A stretch of 64,000 nucleotides of DNA from JAVJUV01 sp047314965 (lineage in GTDB: Bacteria; Pseudomonadota; Alphaproteobacteria; Rhodobacterales; Rhodobacteraceae): contig NZ_JBLBVK010000042.1 in NCBI RefSeq assembly GCF_047314965.1, forward strand, positions 1-64,000, given 5' to 3'. The notes under the pieces were generated by a model, which did not search any database, had not been told where the DNA came from, and saw nothing but the letters and a program-made list of their open reading frames with translations. How positions within the stretch are numbered: the stretch's first letter is position 1; each line of letters opens with the position of its first letter. Positions 59,723 to 64,000 of this stretch are shown here, one piece after another. A program made the translations under genes and the position numbers.

Positions 59723-61336
59723 CTAACTTGCGTGCGTCAGGATGTAGTCTACAAGCTGCGCGGTCGAGCCATCCTTGCCATCTGCGCTTTCTTTCCCGGC
59801 CACTATGGGGCCAAGCGCTGTGGCCAGTTCCTTGCCAAGTTCGACGCCCCATTGGTCGTAACTGTTGATCCCGAGCATGGCGCCTTCCACGAAAACCCGA
59901 TGCTCATACAGCGCGATGATCTGGCCAAGAACGAAAGGCGTCAGCTTGGGATAAACCAGGGTGGTCGAGGGCCGGTTTCCCGGGAAGACCCGGTGGCGGG
60001 CCTGGCGTTCCAGTTCGTCGCCGTCGAACTTGCCCCGCACGATCTCGCGGGCTTCGTCGAGACTGCGGCCCTTCATCAAGGCCTCGGACTGGGCAAGGCA
60101 ATTGGCGACGAGCAACTGGTGCTGATGCGCCAGTGCTTCTTCGAAGCCCGCGGCTCCGATCATGAATTCGCAAGGCACGATCCGGGTGCCCTGATGGATC
60201 AGCTGGTAGAAGGCGTGTTGGCCATTGGTACCGGGTTCGCCCCAGACGACCGGTCCGGAATGAACCGGTAGCGCCGCGCCGTCCATCGAGACGCCCTTGC
60301 CGTTGCTCTCCATTTCAAGCTGCTGCAGATAGGCCGGCAGCCGGGAGAGGCGCTGTTCATAGGGCAGAACCGCACGGGTGGCGTATCCCAGCCCCTGGTT
60401 GTGCCAGATGCCGGTCAGCGCCAGCATGACGGGGATGTTTTCATGCGGTTCGGCAGCGCAGAAATGACTGTCCATCGCCTCGCCGCCCGAGAGGAAGGCG
60501 CGGAATGCCCGCGCGCCGATGGCGATCATCAGGCCAAGGCCGATCGGCCCCCACATGGAATAGCGCCCGCCGACCCAGTCCTCGAAACCGAAGACGCGCG
60601 ACGGATCGACGCCGAATTCTGCTGTCTTGTCCGCTGCGGTCGAGAGCGCCGCGAAATGGCTGCCCGCATTGTTGTAGCCCACTTTCGCCGCGATCCATTC
60701 CCGCGCTGTCTGGGCGTTGGTCATGGTTTCGATCGTGGTGAAGGTCTTCGACGCGACGACCACGAGGGTCGACGCCGGATTCAGCGGCAGGAGGACGTCG
60801 TTGATATGTGCGCCGTCGACGTTCGACACATAGTGGACACGCGGGCCGTCGTGGTAGGGAGCCATCGCCAGCGTCGCCATGGCCGGACCAAGGTCCGACC
60901 CCCCGATGCCGATGTTGACCACATCGCTGAATGGCAGGCCGCCCGATGGAGTGATCGATCCGTCGCGCACGCCTTCGGCGAAGGCCTCCAGCCGGTGGAG
61001 CGTTCCGAGGACGCCGGGCATGACGTCATTCCCGTCGACGAGAACCGGGGTGCCCGACAGGTTTCTGAGGGCGGTGTGCAGGACCGCCCTGCCCTCGGTC
61101 TCGTTGATCTTCTTGCCGGAGAACATCGCCTCGCGTCGGGCCGGAACGCCAGCCTCTTCGTACATTGCGATAAGAAGATCGCGGCCAGCCGCGTCCATCG
61201 TGGTTTTCGAGTAGTCGAACAGAAGATCACCGGCGGTGACCGAGAAATCCGATGCCCGGTCGGTGCTGTTGAAGCGGTCGATGATCGGCGTTTCGGCGGC
61301 TTTGGCCGCGGCGTCGCGCAGGCGGTTCCAGTCCAT
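59723..61336 (-). CDS. pgi: Glucose-6-phosphate isomerase
   Basis: 537 residues. Pgi interconverts glucose-6-P and fructose-6-P. Family signatures VNIGIGGSDLGPAM, TFTTIETMTNA, the catalytic Glu in MESNGKG, and the C-terminal GINSYDQWGVELGK are intact. It is the last gene of zwf-pgl-pgi, 12 bp after pgl, and allows fructose-6-P to be recycled into the Entner-Doudoroff route usual in this group. Confidence 0.96.
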   Translation of the reverse strand: MDWNRLRDAAAKAAETPIIDRFNSTDRASDFSVTAGDLLFDYSKTTMDAAGRDLLIAMYEEAGVPARREAMFSGKKINETEGRAVLHTALRNLSGTPVLVDGNDVMPGVLGTLHRLEAFAEGVRDGSITPSGGLPFSDVVNIGIGGSDLGPAMATLAMAPYHDGPRVHYVSNVDGAHINDVLLPLNPASTLVVVASKTFTTIETMTNAQTAREWIAAKVGYNNAGSHFAALSTAADKTAEFGVDPSRVFGFEDWVGGRYSMWGPIGLGLMIAIGARAFRAFLSGGEAMDSHFCAAEPHENIPVMLALTGIWHNQGLGYATRAVLPYEQRLSRLPAYLQQLEMESNGKGVSMDGAALPVHSGPVVWGEPGTNGQHAFYQLIHQGTRIVPCEFMIGAAGFEEALAHQHQLLVANCLAQSEALMKGRSLDEAREIVRGKFDGDELERQARHRVFPGNRPSTTLVYPKLTPFVLGQIIALYEHRVFVEGAMLGINSYDQWGVELGKELATALGPIVAGKESADGKDGSTAQLVDYILTHAS

Positions 61337-61348
61337 GATTTCCTCCGC

Positions 61349-62020
61349 TCAGGGGGCCCAGTGAATGGTGGCGGTCTTGAGCACCAGCGCGATGGGCGCT
61401 TGCTCGGGCGTCAGTTTGCGAGCCTCTTCGATGGCCGCGCGCTTTGCTTCGCCGGTGATGACGACATGGATTGCCATGGCGTCTGCGAGAACGGGTGCCG
61501 TCAGGGTGATACGTGGCTCGGGCGCTCCTGGAGCGCGCATGGGCAGCACCGGAGGCGCGTCGTCGGACAGCGCGTCGGACAGCCGGTCGGCGCCGGGAAA
61601 CAGCGAGGCCGTGTGCATATCGGCCCCCATTCCCAAAAGGAGTATCGAAAGCGGCAGTTCCGCGGCGATACTGTCGCTCAGGTCGTCCAGCGCCTCTTCC
61701 GGCGTGGATGTATCGCGGTAAAGCGGCACGTAGACGGCGTCTGACGCGCGTTCGACCAGCAGACGCTGACGCAGAAGCCGGGTGTTCGAGCGTTCGTGAT
61801 CCTCGGGCACCCAGCGCTCGTCGGTCAGCATGACGTGCACGCGGCTCCAGTCGAGATCGGCGTCGCAGAGCGCGTCGAAGATCGGGCCGGGGGTGGTTCC
61901 GCCGGGAACGGCAAGTGAAGCAGTCTCCTGTTGACGCAAGGCCGTCCCCAATTCCCCTGCGATCTGGTTCGCGAGGTCGATCATCATCATTTCGGCATCG
62001 GGGTATTCGACAAGGTTCAC
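61349..62020 (-). CDS. pgl: 6-phosphogluconolactonase
   Basis: 223 residues. Pgl hydrolyses 6-phosphogluconolactone made by Zwf. AVPGGTTPGPIFDAL, MLTDERWVPEDHERSNTRLL and LLGMGADMHTASLFPGA are the SOL/DevB-type signature. GTG 62020 (MNLVEYPDAEMM) overlaps the zwf stop (GTGA) and has GGAGGGA upstream; ATG 62038 is an alternative six codons earlier. Confidence 0.94.
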   Translation of the reverse strand: MNLVEYPDAEMMMIDLANQIAGELGTALRQQETASLAVPGGTTPGPIFDALCDADLDWSRVHVMLTDERWVPEDHERSNTRLLRQRLLVERASDAVYVPLYRDTSTPEEALDDLSDSIAAELPLSILLLGMGADMHTASLFPGADRLSDALSDDAPPVLPMRAPGAPEPRITLTAPVLADAMAIHVVITGEAKRAAIEEARKLTPEQAPIALVLKTATIHWAP

Positions 62021-63468
62021 GCCTTGATCTCCCTCCATCTACGGCCTTCGCGGTGCATCAGAACCGCCGCGTCCTCGGGACCGGTCGAGCCGATGTCGTA
62101 AGGCTTTGGTCGGTCGCCCCGCTCCGTCCAGCTTTCGATCAGCGGATCGGTCCAGGCCCAGGCGGCCTCGACCTCGTCACCCCGCATGAACAATGTCTGG
62201 TTACCACGGATCACGTCCATGATCAGCCGTTCATATGCCTCGGGCGCGACATCGGCATCGGGACCAAGCGCGTCTTTGAACGACATGTCGAGCGGGACGT
62301 CCACAAGACGCATGCCCCCGGGGCCGGGTTCCTTGATGGTCACTCGGAGGGTAATGCCCTCGTTCGGCTGAAGCCGGATCGAGAGGATGTTCCGGTGGTG
62401 GCCCAGTTCCTGCCCGAAGATCGAATGCGGCGCGTCCTTGAAGACGATGGCGATCTCGGAGGCGCGCGCCTTGAGGCATTTGCCCGTGCGGAGATAGAAC
62501 GGCACCCCGGCCCACCGCCAGTTCGACACCTGGAGCTTCATCGCGATGAAGGTCTCGGTAATGCTGTCGGAACCGACCTGGTCGAGATAGCTCTCTCCCT
62601 TCTTCTCGGAGGCGTACTGACCACGCACGATATCGGAAGGCTCCACGGGTTCCAGCGCGCGGATCACCTTGAGTTTCTCGTCGCGCACCGCGTCGGGATC
62701 GAAGCGAGAGGGCGGCTCCATCGCGATCAGGCACAGGAGCTGCATCAGGTGGTTCTGCACCATGTCGCGCATCGCGCCGGACTTGTCGTAGTAATCAGCC
62801 CGCCCATTCACACCAACGGTTTCGGCAACAGTGATCTGAACGTGATCCACGTACTGGGCGTTCCAGAGAGGTTCGAACAGAACGTTGCCGAAGCGGACGG
62901 CCATCAGGTTCTGGACGGTTTCCTTACCGAGATAGTGGTCGATCCGGTAGATCTGGTTTTCGTCAAAATGGTCACGCAGGGTCTTGTTCAGTGCACGCGC
63001 GCTTTCGAGATCGCGTCCGAATGGCTTTTCCACGACAATACGGCAGCTTTCGCCCGCGCATTTGTATTCGTGCAGCCTTTCGGCCAGTGCCCCGAATAGC
63101 GAGGGCGCAACCGAGAAATAGAACGCCCGGACCACGCCGGCGCGCAACAGCTTCGACAGTTCGGGCCAGCCTGCGGATCCGGTCGCGTCGATCTGCACAT
63201 AGTGGATCGCCTCGAGGAATTCCTTGACCACGTTCGTCGGCCGGTCACCCTTCTCGATGAACTCTTCCAGCGCGCCCTTGACCACTGCCCGGTAACCCGC
63301 ATCGTCGAGATCGGCCCGCGCAGCACCGATGATCCGGCTGTCTTCAGGCATCTGTCCGGACTGGAAGCGCCGGAACAGTCCGGGAAGGATCTTTCGGCGG
63401 GCCAGATCGCCCGTGCCGCCAAAGATCACGAGGTCGAATGTATCGACCGGAATAACGCGCGAGACCAT
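62017..63468 (-). CDS. zwf: Glucose-6-phosphate 1-dehydrogenase
   Basis: 483 residues. Zwf oxidises glucose-6-P with NADP, the entry to the oxidative pentose phosphate and Entner-Doudoroff pathways. N-terminal nucleotide site IFGGTGDLARRKILPGL, substrate motif RIDHYLGKE with the catalytic His further on, and EKPFGRDL. First gene of the zwf-pgl-pgi operon; divergent from the radical SAM gene with a 187-bp spacer. Confidence 0.96.
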   Translation of the reverse strand: MVSRVIPVDTFDLVIFGGTGDLARRKILPGLFRRFQSGQMPEDSRIIGAARADLDDAGYRAVVKGALEEFIEKGDRPTNVVKEFLEAIHYVQIDATGSAGWPELSKLLRAGVVRAFYFSVAPSLFGALAERLHEYKCAGESCRIVVEKPFGRDLESARALNKTLRDHFDENQIYRIDHYLGKETVQNLMAVRFGNVLFEPLWNAQYVDHVQITVAETVGVNGRADYYDKSGAMRDMVQNHLMQLLCLIAMEPPSRFDPDAVRDEKLKVIRALEPVEPSDIVRGQYASEKKGESYLDQVGSDSITETFIAMKLQVSNWRWAGVPFYLRTGKCLKARASEIAIVFKDAPHSIFGQELGHHRNILSIRLQPNEGITLRVTIKEPGPGGMRLVDVPLDMSFKDALGPDADVAPEAYERLIMDVIRGNQTLFMRGDEVEAAWAWTDPLIESWTERGDRPKPYDIGSTGPEDAAVLMHREGRRWREIKA

Positions 63469-63655
63469 GATAAACCTCCAGCCCTTGCGTTCGCGGCGTT
63501 ACCGCTAACATAGTTTTCGTCGCCGGCATAGGCCCGTTGTGCGAATAAGTCCAGTTCTGACGACAAGATCACATCTCTGTCACGTGGTGTCGGTTTCTCT
63601 TTTCCACACGAACTCTTCTGACCTAGTTAAAGGCCGGGGAAGAGAAAGAGAATTC

Positions 63656-64000
63656 ATGAAAGACTCCATCGAGCAGGACGCAAACCGGGGAAAATTCCTT
63701 GATCCACTTGTGACCGCCAAAGGTGAGGAGCGCGCGGAAGTCCGCCTGACGCATCCCGAGACGCTTTGGTTCAACACCGGCACATTGTGCAACATCGAGT
63801 GTATCAATTGCTATATCGAATCTTCACCCAGCAATGATCGCCTCGTCTATCTGTCCGCCGACGACGTATCTTATTTTCTGGATCAGCTGAACGAACGCGA
63901 CTGGCGCGTGCGCGAAATCGGGTTCACCGGCGGCGAACCCTTCATGAACCCGGAGATGATCGAGATGGCCCGGCGTGCGCTGGAGCGCGGGTACGAGGTG
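63656..64000 (+). CDS. Radical SAM protein (3' end outside window)
   Basis: 115 codons are visible from ATG 63656 (AGAGAAAGAG upstream) and the frame is open at the end. Cys45, Cys49 and Cys52 in TLCNIECINCYIESS form the CxxxCxxC cluster site; GFTGGEPFMNPE follows about 50 residues later. The segment from LTHPETLWFNTG to YIESSPSNDRL suggests a SPASM-like or molybdenum-cofactor-type radical SAM group, but the family cannot be named without the C-terminus. Confidence 0.8.
   Translation, partial: MKDSIEQDANRGKFLDPLVTAKGEERAEVRLTHPETLWFNTGTLCNIECINCYIESSPSNDRLVYLSADDVSYFLDQLNERDWRVREIGFTGGEPFMNPEMIEMARRALERGYEV

Noticed and set aside
1..64000. CRISPR array or toxin-antitoxin pair
   Set aside because: No regularly spaced 25-40 bp repeat array and no recognisable toxin-antitoxin pair were found; the only dispersed repeat has three distant copies.

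Overview
The window looks like chromosome from an alphaproteobacterium of the order Rhodobacterales (roseobacter type). Evidence: a CtrA/SciP pair, Usg, a DUF1127 protein, a GluQ synthetase next to an IscU-like scaffold, the zwf-pgl-pgi block, and a corrinoid C1-transfer operon with a DUF4445 activator. The DNA is GC-rich and densely packed, with many 4-bp ATGA/GTGA/TTGA stop-start overlaps. These identifications come from reading the proteins; no database was searched.

Layout. 1-2300: a small phage-like remnant (two P27-type small-terminase-like genes, an HGG-motif protein, a truncated unknown) abutting the 3' end of tRNA-Leu(CAA). 2.4-9.7 kb: zinc peptidase, YqaA/DedA-like membrane protein, DsbB, Usg, an exported peptidoglycan-binding-like protein, gyrA and a probable outer-membrane beta-barrel protein behind a consensus CtrA box. 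9.8-14.3 kb: membrane protein, trmFO, methyltransferase, gluQ, hisI and an IscU-like scaffold. 14.25-14.65 kb: on the minus strand, a LexA-type box, a 39-residue membrane-protein ORF and a strongly structured RNA with repeated UGUCCC/UCCC motifs ending in an excellent intrinsic terminator; I consider this the most novel item. 14.7-20.1 kb: recG-ligA, then ctrA and sciP with a CtrA-like box between them.

20.2-36.1 kb is the envelope block: mnmA, then on the minus strand pyrH, frr, uppS, cdsA, dxr, rseP, a 42-residue membrane protein, bamA, ompH, fabZ, lpxA, lpxI, lpxB. It couples isoprenoid precursor, undecaprenyl, phospholipid, outer-membrane-protein and lipid A synthesis. A histidine-rich TPR gene on the opposite strand splits ompH from fabZ. 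36.2-51.2 kb: M42 aminopeptidase, SLC13/RCK permease, DMT exporter, YmdB-like phosphoesterase, 5-formyl-THF cyclo-ligase, MgtE, two distinct purine deaminases (guanine and 8-oxoguanine type) around a LysE exporter, HisN-type phosphatase, XRE regulator, quinone oxidoreductase, LysR regulator, DUF1127 protein and a BI-1 protein.

51.2-58.2 kb: Ppx/GppA phosphatase and, divergently, a C1/corrinoid operon (virulence-factor-like protein, MetF-like reductase, HAD phosphatase, methyl-THF:corrinoid methyltransferase, then a 2Fe-2S/ASKHA corrinoid activator), followed by tRNA-Gly(CCC). The substrate methyltransferase and corrinoid protein are not in the window. 58.7-64 kb: acyl-CoA thioesterase, the zwf-pgl-pgi operon for the oxidative pentose phosphate/Entner-Doudoroff entry, and the start of a radical SAM gene.

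Three copies of a 39-40 bp intergenic repeat built from about 11-nt TTTGCCGACG-like units lie at 4.4, 36.1 and 58.7 kb; two of them sit in spacers between convergent genes.
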